Shown: positions 1 to 7,102, counted from the first letter of the stretch. The stretch is DNA of 8,528 nt from Caryophanales bacterium UBA6768 (GCA_002453315.1 DKGO01000180.1:1-8528); one strand, 5' to 3'. A program made the numbers and translations. Notes: generated by a model not told the origin, from the letters alone.

Positions 1-130
1 AGTAACGAGTAAATCGACAGAATGGGAAGAAGGTCAACAGAGAACTAGTGCTTACATTTATGCTGATCGCGATCAACATGATGATTTGCCACGCAGGACA
101 CCAGGGGCACACCCGTTACATGATGAATAG
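1..130 (+). CDS. C-terminal end of an unidentified protein (partial), possibly a YutC-like sporulation lipoprotein
   Basis: An open frame enters from the left edge (first full codon at position 2) and stops at TAG 128-130, giving about 42 residues. The visible tail is hydrophilic and charged. It contains SAYIYADRDQHDDLP and ends RRTPGAHPLHDE, so it has no membrane segment here. A hairpin terminator follows about 40 bases after the stop, as expected for a real gene end. From memory of B. subtilis, the yutD-lytH neighbourhood also carries yutC, a YhcN/YlaJ-type sporulation lipoprotein. That makes YutC a reasonable guess, but nothing in this tail is diagnostic. I am fairly sure it is coding and unsure what it is. 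Confidence 0.5.
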   Translation, partial: VTSKSTEWEEGQQRTSAYIYADRDQHDDLPRRTPGAHPLHDE

Positions 131-168
131 CAATATTGTCGATATAAAATATCTATGAAAAATTCTCA

Positions 169-210
169 CCCCACCATGCCTCTTCACAATGCGAACTATG
201 GTGGGGCATT
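169..210 (+). terminator. Probable intrinsic terminator of the partial gene at the left edge
   Basis: CCCCACCAT (169-177) pairs perfectly with ATGGTGGGG (198-206), a GC-rich 9-bp stem with a 20-base loop. It is followed by CATTTATTTATG, which is T-rich but interrupted. It lies 38 bases after the TAG at 128-130. The loop is longer than usual and the T-run is imperfect, so it may be a modest terminator. Confidence 0.55.
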
Positions 211-533
211 TATTTATGAGGAACCTATTCTAATCTGATTTTTTAAAAGGGATTCATATAATCATTTGAAGTTTAGGAACGACTAGCTCCTTTGTAATAT
301 GTAAAAAATGAATGAAAGGGAATCCCTCTTACATTAAGAGGTAAGGAAAGTGTGAAAAGGAAGGTAGCTCAAATAAGGAAGGGCTAAACTTACACTTAGG
401 AAAAAAATATTTGTATAAAACATAATTGTGAATTCAGAATATAGTATGGAAATGCGTTTTTTTACAAATATATTCTTCTACTAAAAAGATCATTTGATTA
501 ATAAGGAATGTATCTTATTTAATGCAATATGAT
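211..533. other. Gene-free intergenic stretch
   Basis: No frame here is long enough, or preceded by a good enough ribosome binding site, to call a gene. It is AT-rich with a purine-rich plus strand between about 300 and 400. Two weak structures are visible. An 8-bp inverted repeat pairs AGGGATTC (248-255) with GAATCCCT (320-327), with 64 bases between the arms. A 6-bp AT-only hairpin, AATAAG (500-505) with CTTATT (514-519), lies just past the end of the next minus-strand gene and could be a poor terminator for it. It may be old intergenic DNA or the remains of a lost gene. Confidence 0.4.
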
Positions 534-899
534 TTAATTCCCTTTTTTATTATCTATAAGAACTAATTCCGCTAGACCAAATATGGCTGTAATTACAAAA
601 CACAAAAGTATAATAGTAAAATTACTTTCCGTTCCCCCAAGTTGAATATTAGATATAAAAAATACGAATCCGGATAATAAGATTCCTACCCCAAAATAAG
701 TTGATAAACTTGTTTTTTCCTTTTCTTTTATATCTAATAGCCCAAACAAGCCAACGACAACCCAAGATAATATTGCATTTATCAAACTATTGTATGAAAT
801 ATTACTATTAGGTGTTGAATATTGAATAAAATGGTTAGACATGAAGTATGCAGGGATAGAAATTACCACTCCTATAAGATACTTCATAAACGTTGTCAA
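534..899 (-). CDS. Small hypothetical membrane protein, about four transmembrane segments
   Basis: I do not recognise this family. The protein is about 121 residues and is dominated by four hydrophobic stretches. Numbered from the longer GTG start, they are near residues 8-30, 41-60, 70-88 and 97-118. Short charged links such as DIKEKEK separate segments 2 and 3, and the tail is lysine-rich (DNKKGN). An integral membrane protein is therefore the firm conclusion. The frame can be opened with GTG at 908, but the only Shine-Dalgarno-like sequence, GGGGTG (906-911 on the minus strand), overlaps that GTG. The same site sits six bases before TTG at 899, so I prefer the TTG start; ATG at 887 is too far away. 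The gene stands alone, with a 190-base gap to yutD upstream and a gene-free region downstream. No function can be proposed. Confidence 0.6.
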   Translation of the reverse strand: MTTFMKYLIGVVISIPAYFMSNHFIQYSTPNSNISYNSLINAILSWVVVGLFGLLDIKEKEKTSLSTYFGVGILLSGFVFFISNIQLGGTESNFTIILLCFVITAIFGLAELVLIDNKKGN

Positions 900-1043
900 T
901 TTTTTCACCCCATATATTTTGGAAAATGAGAATTACTTACTTCACATTACTGTACTTTTAATGTAAGAAAAAGTTTGTTTTTCCACACGAAAATCTGAAT
1001 ACTCCAAAAATCAAAGTGAATTTATGATTTTATAACGATTGCG

Positions 1044-1072
1044 TTGACACTTACCTCTTCATGTATTTTAAT
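1044..1072 (+). promoter_or_regulatory. Candidate sigma-A promoter pointing antisense into yutD
   Basis: TTGACA (1044-1049) is followed after exactly 17 bases by TTTAAT (1067-1072): a perfect -35 and five of six matches at -10. Transcription would run rightward through the 3' end of the minus-strand yutD gene. No plus-strand gene begins nearby; the next is lytH at 1554. It could drive an antisense RNA or a long lytH leader, or be a chance match in AT-rich DNA. Confidence 0.35.
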
Positions 1073-1089
1073 TAGGTAGGCCGTTGTTG

Positions 1090-1365
1090 TTAATCAACCT
1101 TTCGAATGACAAAATATGCACAACCAAAATTACAATATTCGTACAAATAATCTTCCAGTAAATCAATCGACGACTCATAGGCATCTTTACTTCGATTAAC
1201 CGATTGATAAAAGCCTTTTAATCGTAATTGGCTATGACCCCAATCCCCGACAATATAATCATATTTTTTCAAAATATCTGAATAACGATTTTCAAATTCT
1301 TCCGATTGAAAGGCATCTTTTTTATTTTCAATTAATTCATATTTTACCCCATTGAACTCAATCAT
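1090..1365 (-). CDS. yutD: YutD family protein (DUF1027)
   Basis: This 91-residue protein matches the small, conserved Firmicutes family typified by B. subtilis YutD. The recognisable blocks are ENKKDAF near residues 13-19, KYDYIVGDWGHSQLRLKG near 34-51, and LYEYCNFGCAYFVIRK at 74-89, with cysteines at 78 and 82. It has no signal peptide or membrane segment, so it should be cytoplasmic. The ATG at 1363-1365 is preceded by GGAGAGG at a normal distance. Function is unknown to me; the paired cysteines in an aromatic, conserved C-terminus are its most striking feature and could bind a metal or form a disulphide, but that is speculation. It is transcribed divergently from lytH across 188 bases. 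Recognition is by motif memory, not by a search. Confidence 0.88.
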   Translation of the reverse strand: MIEFNGVKYELIENKKDAFQSEEFENRYSDILKKYDYIVGDWGHSQLRLKGFYQSVNRSKDAYESSIDLLEDYLYEYCNFGCAYFVIRKVD

Positions 1366-1553
1366 TTAGACCTCTCCATTTAAAATGATATTTATCAAGC
1401 ATATAAACGTTATTTTTTCCCAAGTGTGTAAGCGGTATCTATTTAAACAATTGTTGATTAATCATCTTTATAACAACGTATGTATGATTAAAGTAAAATC
1501 ATGCACAATATATTATATGCTTTCTATCAGAAACTGTAAAGGATGAACAATCA

Positions 1554-2504
1554 TTGCAAAAAAAATCACTTTTCACCAGTGTCATATGTCTATTTTTATT
1601 CTATACGTTTTATCCGAATGAAATATTAGCAGATCAAACTATATACGACAAACGAATATCCCTATACAAAAAAACAGAAGCCATTTCCCAAGTACCATGG
1701 TACTACATTGCTGCTTTTGACCAATATGAACGAAACAAACAAACTAACAATGATGAGGTAATCTCAGGTAGATTTGAAAATGAACTTTGGTATGGACCAG
1801 GAAATGTCAGCTTTAGTACACATACTAACATGATACAATTATTTGGTGGGATTGGCAAAGATGGGGATGGAGATCAGCACGCAAATCCGGAGAATCCAGA
1901 AGATATGCTTTATACAATAGCTTCATTATTACAAAGGAACGGAATTACGAAGGACGATATTAAAATTAGTCTGTGGCAATATTATCAACGTGACCTATCA
2001 GTGAAATCCATTATGAGTACTGCAAAGGTATATCAACATTTCAATTCAATTAATTTAACTGATCGCTCCTTCCCTGTATCCCGTAAACACCGGTATAGCT
2101 ACAATAACACTTGGGGAAATCGGCGGGGGTTTGGGGGAAATAGAATTCATGAGGGGACCGATATTTTCGCTAGTTATGGGACACCAGTGATATCGACAAC
2201 ATATGGTGTTGTTGAATTAAAGGGATGGAATTTATATGGAGGATGGCGCATTGGCATCCGGGATATTCATAACATTTACCATTATTATGCACATTTAAAT
2301 AATTATGATAAAAACATCGAAGTTGGCCAGGTAGTTAAACCGGGGGATGTTTTAGGTTATGTTGGCTCAAGTGGCTACGGTCCGGAAGGAACCTCTGGTA
2401 AATTTCCACCTCATTTACATTATGGGATGTATAAAGATAACGGAAAAAATGAATGGTCATTTGATCCCTATCCATATTTAAAAAAGTGGGAACGTTTGAA
2501 ATGA
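1554..2504 (+). CDS. lytH: LytH-like sporulation peptidoglycan endopeptidase, M23 family
   Basis: A 316-residue secreted zinc peptidase. Residues 1-26 form a signal peptide (Lys-Lys, hydrophobic core, cleavage probably after ILA). Residues about 35-165 form an N-terminal region with VPWYYIAAFDQYERN (48-62). This resembles the helix around the catalytic Glu of lysozyme-like folds, with Glu59 in the equivalent place. The C-terminal half is an M23 (LytM-type) domain. HEGTD supplies zinc ligands H199 and D203, YYAHL supplies H247, and HLH supplies H287 and H289, so the active-site set is complete. B. subtilis LytH (YunA) is an L-Ala-D-Glu endopeptidase made in the mother cell that creates L-alanine side chains in the spore cortex, and this should do the same. 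The start is TTG at 1554, after AAAGGATG; the ATG at 1543 is out of frame. I saw no clear sigma-K promoter. It converges on metP/metS across a shared hairpin. Confidence 0.88.
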   Translation: MQKKSLFTSVICLFLFYTFYPNEILADQTIYDKRISLYKKTEAISQVPWYYIAAFDQYERNKQTNNDEVISGRFENELWYGPGNVSFSTHTNMIQLFGGIGKDGDGDQHANPENPEDMLYTIASLLQRNGITKDDIKISLWQYYQRDLSVKSIMSTAKVYQHFNSINLTDRSFPVSRKHRYSYNNTWGNRRGFGGNRIHEGTDIFASYGTPVISTTYGVVELKGWNLYGGWRIGIRDIHNIYHYYAHLNNYDKNIEVGQVVKPGDVLGYVGSSGYGPEGTSGKFPPHLHYGMYKDNGKNEWSFDPYPYLKKWERLK

Positions 2505-2599
2505 ACTAGTTCGCAGTTATTCTATCATGTTTCTGAAATTTCGCTTAGAACCTTCATTTCATAGTCCCTACCAATGTCGTCAATGCTGAGTTGACAATA

Positions 2600-2633
2600 A
2601 AAATCTCAGACGATAAAAACCGTCTGAGATTTT
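2600..2633. terminator. Bidirectional intrinsic terminator between lytH and metS
   Basis: AAAATCTCAGACG (2600-2612) pairs perfectly with CGTCTGAGATTTT (2621-2633): a 13-bp stem with an 8-base loop. Read on the minus strand, the stem runs into TTTTTATT, a good T-tract, placed 14 bases after the metS stop. Read on the plus strand it ends in TTTTACATT, so it may also stop lytH transcription, about 95 bases after the lytH stop. The A-rich/T-rich flanks on both sides support two-way use. Confidence 0.85.
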
Positions 2634-2646
2634 ACATTCATTATTT

Positions 2647-2754
2647 CTATTTGTTTGCTTTAGCCTTATTAACGGCATTAACGATGCTTGCTACAAGGCC
2701 TCCCCAAATAATGACAATACCTATTACCATCATAATAATAGCACTAGCGCTCAT
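2647..2754 (-). CDS. metS: MetS-like small subunit of a methionine/alanine importer
   Basis: A 35-codon gene: ATG at 2752-2754, TAG at 2647-2649. The protein begins MSASAIIMMVIGIVIIWGG, a single membrane span of about residues 4-24, and continues LVASIVNAV to a lysine-rich end, KAKANK. This is the pattern of the short MetS family, single-span partners encoded directly after NSS-type transporters. In Corynebacterium glutamicum, MetP needs MetS for methionine and alanine uptake. AGAGGGTG lies at a proper distance before the ATG. The gene overlaps the 3' end of metP by 11 bases (2744-2754) in another frame, which suggests translational coupling. It is followed by a strong terminator. Gene finders with a length cut-off would miss it. 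Substrate is inferred from the family only. Confidence 0.85.
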   Translation of the reverse strand: MSASAIIMMVIGIVIIWGGLVASIVNAVNKAKANK

Positions 2755-4264
2755 CGTATTCACCCTCTTCTGGTTTAGTCTTCCACTTCAGAAGCGCAAG
2801 AAGTATACCAATAACGATAGCCCCTACAGCTACACTCCATCCACTTAATAATATGAATGAATCTGGATATCCTTCATAGTTACCAGTATCTGTATCAAAT
2901 AACTTAAAGACGTTAATTCTTAGTAGGTCAATGAACATGTATCCCAAAACGATTGGTGTAATAACTCCTAAACTAATTTTCCACCAAGCACCTAATTTAA
3001 TATCAGAAATTTCATCGGCATGCTTTTGGAATACTCCTAGTTTACGGAGAACCCACGCAATTAAGACAACCTCTACTAACCCTAAGAATGCCACACCAAA
3101 TTGGTTAATGAAGTAGTCTGCTGCATCTAAGAAATTTAGTCCTCCACGTGTAGCAAATAAAAATGCAACAATAGCAGAGAAACCACCACCAAATAAAACA
3201 GCTTTTTGACGTGAGATACCAAATTTATCAGATATACCTGACACATATGTCTCAACAATTGACATTAAGGATGTTAATCCCGCTAACACGAGTGATAAGA
3301 AAAATAGCAAACCGAAAAACTCATTAAAGGCAGGGAATTCGTTAATGATTGCAGGAAATACCATGAAGGCTAAACCTACTCCACCTGCAACAACCTCACT
3401 GACTCCGACTCCTTGAGTTTGTGCCATGAATCCTAAAACAGAGAATACCCCGATACCAGCTAGTAATTCAAACCCTGAGTTACTAAACCCTGTAATAAAG
3501 GCGTTGTTCGTTATGTCTGATTTTTTCGGTAAATAACTCGAGTACGTAATCATAATAGCAAATGCAATCGACAAACTAAAGAAAATCTGGCCATATGCTG
3601 CAACCCAAACACTTGGATTTAGAATTTCACCGAAATCAGGTTTGAAAAATGCATCTAGTCCTTCTAAAGCACCTGGTAAAGTAATTGCACGAATAACAAT
3701 GATTAAAAACACAACAACTAATGAAGGAATCATTATTCTATTAGCAACTTCTAAACCTTTTCTAACCCCAGCAAATAGAATACCTAAAACAATTAACCAG
3801 ACGAACAGAAGTGGAATCGCAACCCCTGGAACTAGACCACCAATCACACCTGGATCTGCTACTTGTAAATAATCAGCTACTAAAAATGTTGTTGGGTCAT
3901 CACCCCAAGCTAAATTTAAAGAAAAATATGAATACGAAATTGCCCAAGCTATAATAACTGAATAATAAGTAGCAATGACGAAGGCAACCATGACTGCCCA
4001 CCAACCAATACCTTCCACCTTTTTATTCATTCGGCGGTATGTAAGTGGTGCTGAGCCACGATATTTATGACCCATCGTGAACTCTAAAATCAAAATTGGT
4101 ATACCTGCGGTGAGCAAGGCGAATAAATAAGGAATAAAGAAAGCGCCTCCACCATTTTCATACGCAACAGCCGGGAACCTCCAAATATTCCCTAGACCAA
4201 CTGCTGATCCAATAGCTGCTAACACAAAACCTGCTCTTGTCCCCCATTGAGAACGTTGATCCAT
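2744..4264 (-). CDS. metP: Sodium-dependent amino-acid transporter, NSS/SNF family, MetP-like
   Basis: A 506-residue integral membrane protein, predicted to import amino acids with sodium across the cytoplasmic membrane. It opens with RSQWGTRAGFVLAAIGSAVG and LGNIWRFP, the hallmark of TM1 in the neurotransmitter:sodium symporter family (LeuT fold), followed by YENGGGAFFIPYL. TM6 is AYGQIFFSLSIAF (about 223-235) with its unwound SLS. TM8 has LAGLTSLMS, where T331 and S332 match the Na2-site residues of LeuT. About 12 membrane segments fit the length. The start is ATG at 4264, with AAAGGAGG seven bases before it. A longer frame from 4321 lacks such a site and would code through the leader inverted repeat. 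It is followed by an overlapping MetS gene, which favours methionine/alanine as substrate, but specificity cannot be read from sequence. Its own sigma-A promoter suggests vegetative expression, unlike its sporulation neighbours. Confidence 0.88.
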   Translation of the reverse strand: MDQRSQWGTRAGFVLAAIGSAVGLGNIWRFPAVAYENGGGAFFIPYLFALLTAGIPILILEFTMGHKYRGSAPLTYRRMNKKVEGIGWWAVMVAFVIATYYSVIIAWAISYSYFSLNLAWGDDPTTFLVADYLQVADPGVIGGLVPGVAIPLLFVWLIVLGILFAGVRKGLEVANRIMIPSLVVVFLIIVIRAITLPGALEGLDAFFKPDFGEILNPSVWVAAYGQIFFSLSIAFAIMITYSSYLPKKSDITNNAFITGFSNSGFELLAGIGVFSVLGFMAQTQGVGVSEVVAGGVGLAFMVFPAIINEFPAFNEFFGLLFFLSLVLAGLTSLMSIVETYVSGISDKFGISRQKAVLFGGGFSAIVAFLFATRGGLNFLDAADYFINQFGVAFLGLVEVVLIAWVLRKLGVFQKHADEISDIKLGAWWKISLGVITPIVLGYMFIDLLRINVFKLFDTDTGNYEGYPDSFILLSGWSVAVGAIVIGILLALLKWKTKPEEGEYDER

Positions 4265-4284
4265 ACATGATCCTCCTTTAATTT

Positions 4285-4325
4285 GGTAATGAACAATAGT
4301 CAAAAAATTTACTTTGTTCATAACC
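4285..4325 (-). promoter_or_regulatory. Inverted repeat in the metP leader (operator or RNA hairpin)
   Basis: On the plus strand GGTAATGAACAA (4285-4296) faces TTGTTCATAACC (4314-4325), pairing at 11 of 12 positions around a 17-base AT-rich spacer. It begins about 10 bases after the predicted transcription start and ends about 10 bases before the AAAGGAGG of metP. It could be a repressor operator overlapping early transcribed DNA, or an mRNA hairpin next to the ribosome binding site. No T-run follows it on the transcribed strand, so it is not a standard attenuator. Confidence 0.55.
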
Positions 4326-4340
4326 TTTATATTTTAAACA

Positions 4341-4369
4341 ATTATAGCAATAGTTCACAATTCTGTCAA
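4341..4369 (-). promoter_or_regulatory. Consensus sigma-A promoter of metP-metS
   Basis: On the minus strand TTGACA (4369-4364) is followed by a 17-base spacer and TATAAT (4346-4341): all twelve positions match the vegetative consensus. The start of transcription should be near 4334, giving a leader of about 70 bases before the metP ATG at 4264. No other feature explains this sequence, and it lies at the expected place between yunB and metP. Confidence 0.85.
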
Positions 4370-4436
4370 AGTAATTAATACCATATTATTCTAATTTTGA
4401 CAAACTAATAAGTGAAAATAACGATTCTCTTAAAAT

Positions 4437-5219
4437 TTACTCTTGTTTATTTTTAGGAAAAGTGACTGCTGGGCCTCCAAAGCTACCTTGACTATAAAAA
4501 TCAGGAACATCCCCCATAATCACCCGTGAATCAATAAAAACATTCGTCTCAACTTCGGCAGTCTCCGTTGTGAACGGTACGACGATACGGATATTGACAC
4601 TTACCGGAATATAAATCTCAAATAGTGCTGCATTGACTCCAAATTCTTTTAATTCATGGACTACATCAGACCTTAAACTACCAACAATTTCGAAATGAAC
4701 TGGAATTTTAGGTCCTAAATTTGCTAATACCGTATTCCCCGTAACTTGCCCTAACGGAATTTCTACCACCGTAGGATCCTTTGAAGCCAGGTCACCTACA
4801 GAATTACCAAACTCAATTGGTTGTAAATTAGGATCGTCAATATCGATTTGCTCCCCTTTATTCATTCCATATAAAAAGTATTCTGCCCGATCGGTTGCTG
4901 TCCTTAATGCTCGATTCACTGCCTCTGAATTCCAACCTAAGGTGGCTACATTTCCGTTATTATCCAGTTGAATATCGACCAGATCATCGAAGTTTATTTG
5001 TTCTGTCGATTTAACCGCTGAATTGATTGTACGGGTTGCAAACTCTATTGTTTTTTCATTGGCTATATCCATCAATGTTGGTTTTAAACGACGGTCTATA
5101 TACCAAAAACTAAACATCAAAATAAAGAGAAAAATAATGGTCGTCCATAAAAGCAAAGTCTTCGATCGAGGCGGTGTTCTCTTTGGACGCTTAAACTGGC
5201 AATTATATTTTTTACGCAA
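4437..5219 (-). CDS. yunB: Sporulation protein YunB
   Basis: A 260-residue protein close in length to B. subtilis YunB. It has a basic N-terminus (RKK, KRPKRTPPRSK), one membrane span at about residues 21-41 rich in Leu, Ile and Phe, then a soluble domain placed outside the membrane. Within it are NSAVKSTEQINFDDLVDIQ (about 66-84), a central IPLGQVTGN block and the C-terminal INIRI/VPFTTETAEVETNVFI-like strand pattern ending near DSRVIMGDVPDFY. In B. subtilis, YunB is made under sigma-E and is needed for efficient sporulation; the mechanism is not known to me. The start is TTG (5217-5219) after GAGGGGG. A sigma-E-like promoter is possible just upstream. The gene is 103 bases downstream of yunC and has no clear terminator before the metP promoter. 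Confidence 0.85.
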   Translation of the reverse strand: MRKKYNCQFKRPKRTPPRSKTLLLWTTIIFLFILMFSFWYIDRRLKPTLMDIANEKTIEFATRTINSAVKSTEQINFDDLVDIQLDNNGNVATLGWNSEAVNRALRTATDRAEYFLYGMNKGEQIDIDDPNLQPIEFGNSVGDLASKDPTVVEIPLGQVTGNTVLANLGPKIPVHFEIVGSLRSDVVHELKEFGVNAALFEIYIPVSVNIRIVVPFTTETAEVETNVFIDSRVIMGDVPDFYSQGSFGGPAVTFPKNKQE

Positions 5220-5239
5220 GACAAAAACCCCCTCAAATA

Positions 5240-5269
5240 AGTATATGTTTCAAAAATGAGAGGTAAGAC
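5240..5269 (-). promoter_or_regulatory. Possible sigma-E promoter of yunB
   Basis: On the minus strand GTCTTACC (5269-5262) is followed by 14 bases and CATATACT (5247-5240). Against the sigma-E consensus as I remember it (GTCATATT, then CATACAAT) the matches are partial, about five and six of eight. The position is right for yunB, although the predicted start of transcription falls almost on the Shine-Dalgarno sequence. The known sigma-E control of B. subtilis yunB is the main reason to list it. Confidence 0.3.
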
Positions 5270-5322
5270 CATTTTATTTAAGTTGATAAAATATTGGATA
5301 AAAATCAAGGAAACCAAATGAA

Positions 5323-5628
5323 TCATGCAATAAGTAATAATGCTTCTTTACCTAGCATGCCATTTTTCCATCCATAAAGTTGATTTGCTATTTCAGTGAC
5401 ATTTGTTATTGGTTGATTTAGTAAATCGTCCATCATATTTGCATACATAACATTGGCGGCAATAACATAGTGATACCCTGTAAAATCATGATTTAATGAC
5501 ATGTTAATTGATGCCCCGATAATATAGCCTATTTCATTACTAATCATGTATACATTCGTATTTGGAAGCTCCACCTGTATTGCTGTAAAGATAACACCTT
5601 CTAACTCCATTGGGGTAATCGTAATCAC
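5323..5628 (-). CDS. yunC: YunC family protein (DUF1805)
   Basis: A 101-residue protein matching the B. subtilis YunC/DUF1805 family in length and layout. It starts with a short strand ITITPMELEGVIFTAIQVELP, continues with GYIIGASINMSLN, then YHYVIAANVMYANMMDDLLN, and ends GWKNGMLGKEALLLI. No signal peptide or membrane span is seen, so it should be cytoplasmic. Its biochemical role is not known to me. The start is GTG at 5626-5628, because AAGGAG sits about eight bases before it. The frame also contains an ATG at 5652, but that would add eight residues (MVCSRSDV) translated through the Shine-Dalgarno sequence itself and has no site of its own. It lies 55 bases after yunD with no terminator between them, so it may be read with yunE-yunD. 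Confidence 0.8.
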   Translation of the reverse strand: MITITPMELEGVIFTAIQVELPNTNVYMISNEIGYIIGASINMSLNHDFTGYHYVIAANVMYANMMDDLLNQPITNVTEIANQLYGWKNGMLGKEALLLIA

Positions 5629-5683
5629 AACATCACTCCTTGAACATACCACTACATCATATGCTCATGAAAAAAGGATGACA

Positions 5684-7090
5684 CTAATTATTTCCCCATT
5701 CATCATAGTCAACCAGTGTTAAAACAAGTAAGTACCTTATAAATTCGGGTAAAAACAATGTTTGTTGCTTAGATTTTGCCACCTCCGGTAATAGCCTTCC
5801 GAAAGTAAATAAGTCGCCTGTCGCTACTGAAAAAGATCGATCATCATCTATTGGTTTTCCCGAAAATAATATTTCTTTCACATATTGATGCCCATTATCA
5901 TGAAAATCAGTTTTAATTTCTAATCCTGAAAAAATCATTTTCCCTAGGACCTCACCACGAAACCCAAACCCTTTCAGCTTAATTTCCATAAATTGCTTCG
6001 TCAAAGTTACCCTGACAATTTCTGATAATTCAGCCCCTTTTAAATGTACAACACATGGATTAATTGGATGGGGACATATCCGGTGAATATCTCTATAAGT
6101 TATTTTTCCAATAGGTAGTTCATCTAAAATTAATCCAGCATTCAACATGGCTACATCAGATTTTGTCCAATCACGTAATTTTTCCGTAAAATGATACATT
6201 AATTTAGACTTTTGAAACCAGGGTGCTTTTAAAGGTTCATTAATGTGGACAATTTCTTTATCTAAAATAACACTTGCTTCCAATTCTAACTCTTGTAAAC
6301 GCTGTTCCGTCATAAAGTCACGAGGTAAATCTGTAATATTCGAAACATAAGCAGTCTTATTCACCAATTTTTTTGCTGAATGGTCCCATGTTAAGGCAAC
6401 CTCACCTACATACGTACAATGTTTTCCCGCTGCTGTAATCAATGTATTTCCCACCATTTCTCCTGATCGTAATAAATGATGGGTATGCCCACCGATAATC
6501 ACATCAATTTCCGGAAAATATTGAGCTATTTTTTGATCTTCATAAATCCCTAAGTGGGATAATAAAATAATCATGTCTACATGTTTTTCTAGTTTGGACA
6601 ACTCATTTCGAATTGTTTCAAATGGGGCATCAATATGCCAATTAAGCAAATTGTAATAGGGATTAAATGGCGCTGTTAAGCCTATCATCCCAATTGAAAC
6701 GCCACTATCGGTTTTCAATACTGTAGATGTTTTTAACCAAGAAGGTGCATTTTTTTTTAACGACCGAAGGTTGGAACATACGACGGAAAAACTAGCATCA
6801 TCATATAAATGGTAAAGTTGTTTATTGGAAAGAGTAATTCCTTCATTATTACCGATCGTGATGACATCATAATTTAAATCATTCATTAAATTAACATTTA
6901 CCTTACCCATACTTGCCTCTGTAATCGGATGTACCCTATCGATGTGATCACCTATATCAAATAAAAATGAAGAAATACTTTTACTTTTTTGTTCCTCGCG
7001 TTTATTTTTTATAAATGAAGCTACACGTGACCAATGATTAAAATAACTATGTAAATCACCTGTAAAATAAAAGTAAATATTTTCTAACAT
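5684..7090 (-). CDS. yunD: YunD, cytoplasmic 5'-nucleotidase/2',3'-cyclic phosphodiesterase family metallophosphoesterase
   Basis: A 468-residue two-domain enzyme. The N-terminal calcineurin-like metallophosphoesterase domain carries the full dinuclear metal set: GDLH (D12, H14), DIGDHIDR (D48), GNNE (N81-N82), LSHLG (H179) and GGHTHH (H202, H204). The C-terminal 5'-nucleotidase-type substrate domain follows from about residue 290. It is marked by MLNAGLILDELPIGKITYRD (315-334), VHLKGAEL (348-355) and FSGLEI (387-392). The Arg common after the NAG motif in secreted 5'-nucleotidases is absent. There is no signal peptide, unlike those secreted enzymes, so it should act on nucleotides or a related phosphoester inside the cell; the true substrate is unknown. 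Start ATG at 7090 has AAGGGG upstream, overlapping the yunE stop codon, which points to co-transcription and perhaps coupled translation with yunE. Confidence 0.87.
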   Translation of the reverse strand: MLENIYFYFTGDLHSYFNHWSRVASFIKNKREEQKSKSISSFLFDIGDHIDRVHPITEASMGKVNVNLMNDLNYDVITIGNNEGITLSNKQLYHLYDDASFSVVCSNLRSLKKNAPSWLKTSTVLKTDSGVSIGMIGLTAPFNPYYNLLNWHIDAPFETIRNELSKLEKHVDMIILLSHLGIYEDQKIAQYFPEIDVIIGGHTHHLLRSGEMVGNTLITAAGKHCTYVGEVALTWDHSAKKLVNKTAYVSNITDLPRDFMTEQRLQELELEASVILDKEIVHINEPLKAPWFQKSKLMYHFTEKLRDWTKSDVAMLNAGLILDELPIGKITYRDIHRICPHPINPCVVHLKGAELSEIVRVTLTKQFMEIKLKGFGFRGEVLGKMIFSGLEIKTDFHDNGHQYVKEILFSGKPIDDDRSFSVATGDLFTFGRLLPEVAKSKQQTLFLPEFIRYLLVLTLVDYDEWGNN

Positions 7091-7102
7091 TAAATTAGCC
7101 CC

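Noticed and set aside
944..964. Small hairpin ACATTA/TAATGT upstream of the 534-899 gene
   Set aside because: Only 6 bp, AT-rich, and expected by chance in this composition; not enough to call an operator.
1381..1553. Sigma-K or sigma-E promoter for lytH
   Set aside because: No pair of elements at the right spacing gave a convincing match; ATGCAC and TATATGC stretches are present but poorly placed.
2591..2848. Plus-strand 85-codon frame
   Set aside because: It begins in the terminator hairpin and is antisense to metS and the 3' end of metP, both of which have clear family matches.
4265..4321. Longer metP start at ATG 4321 adding 19 residues
   Set aside because: It has no Shine-Dalgarno site and lies in the leader inverted repeat; the extra peptide precedes the family's usual N-terminus, and AAAGGAGG sits before ATG 4264.
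4265..4340. T-box or SAM riboswitch before metP
   Set aside because: The leader is only about 70 bases from the predicted start of transcription and has one simple inverted repeat, with no T-box sequence or S-box core and no terminator hairpin.
5023..5326. Short frames on both strands around the yunB start (5023-5259 plus, 5117-5326 minus)
   Set aside because: They overlap yunB and its leader, have no recognisable protein pattern, and are explained as shadows of yunB.
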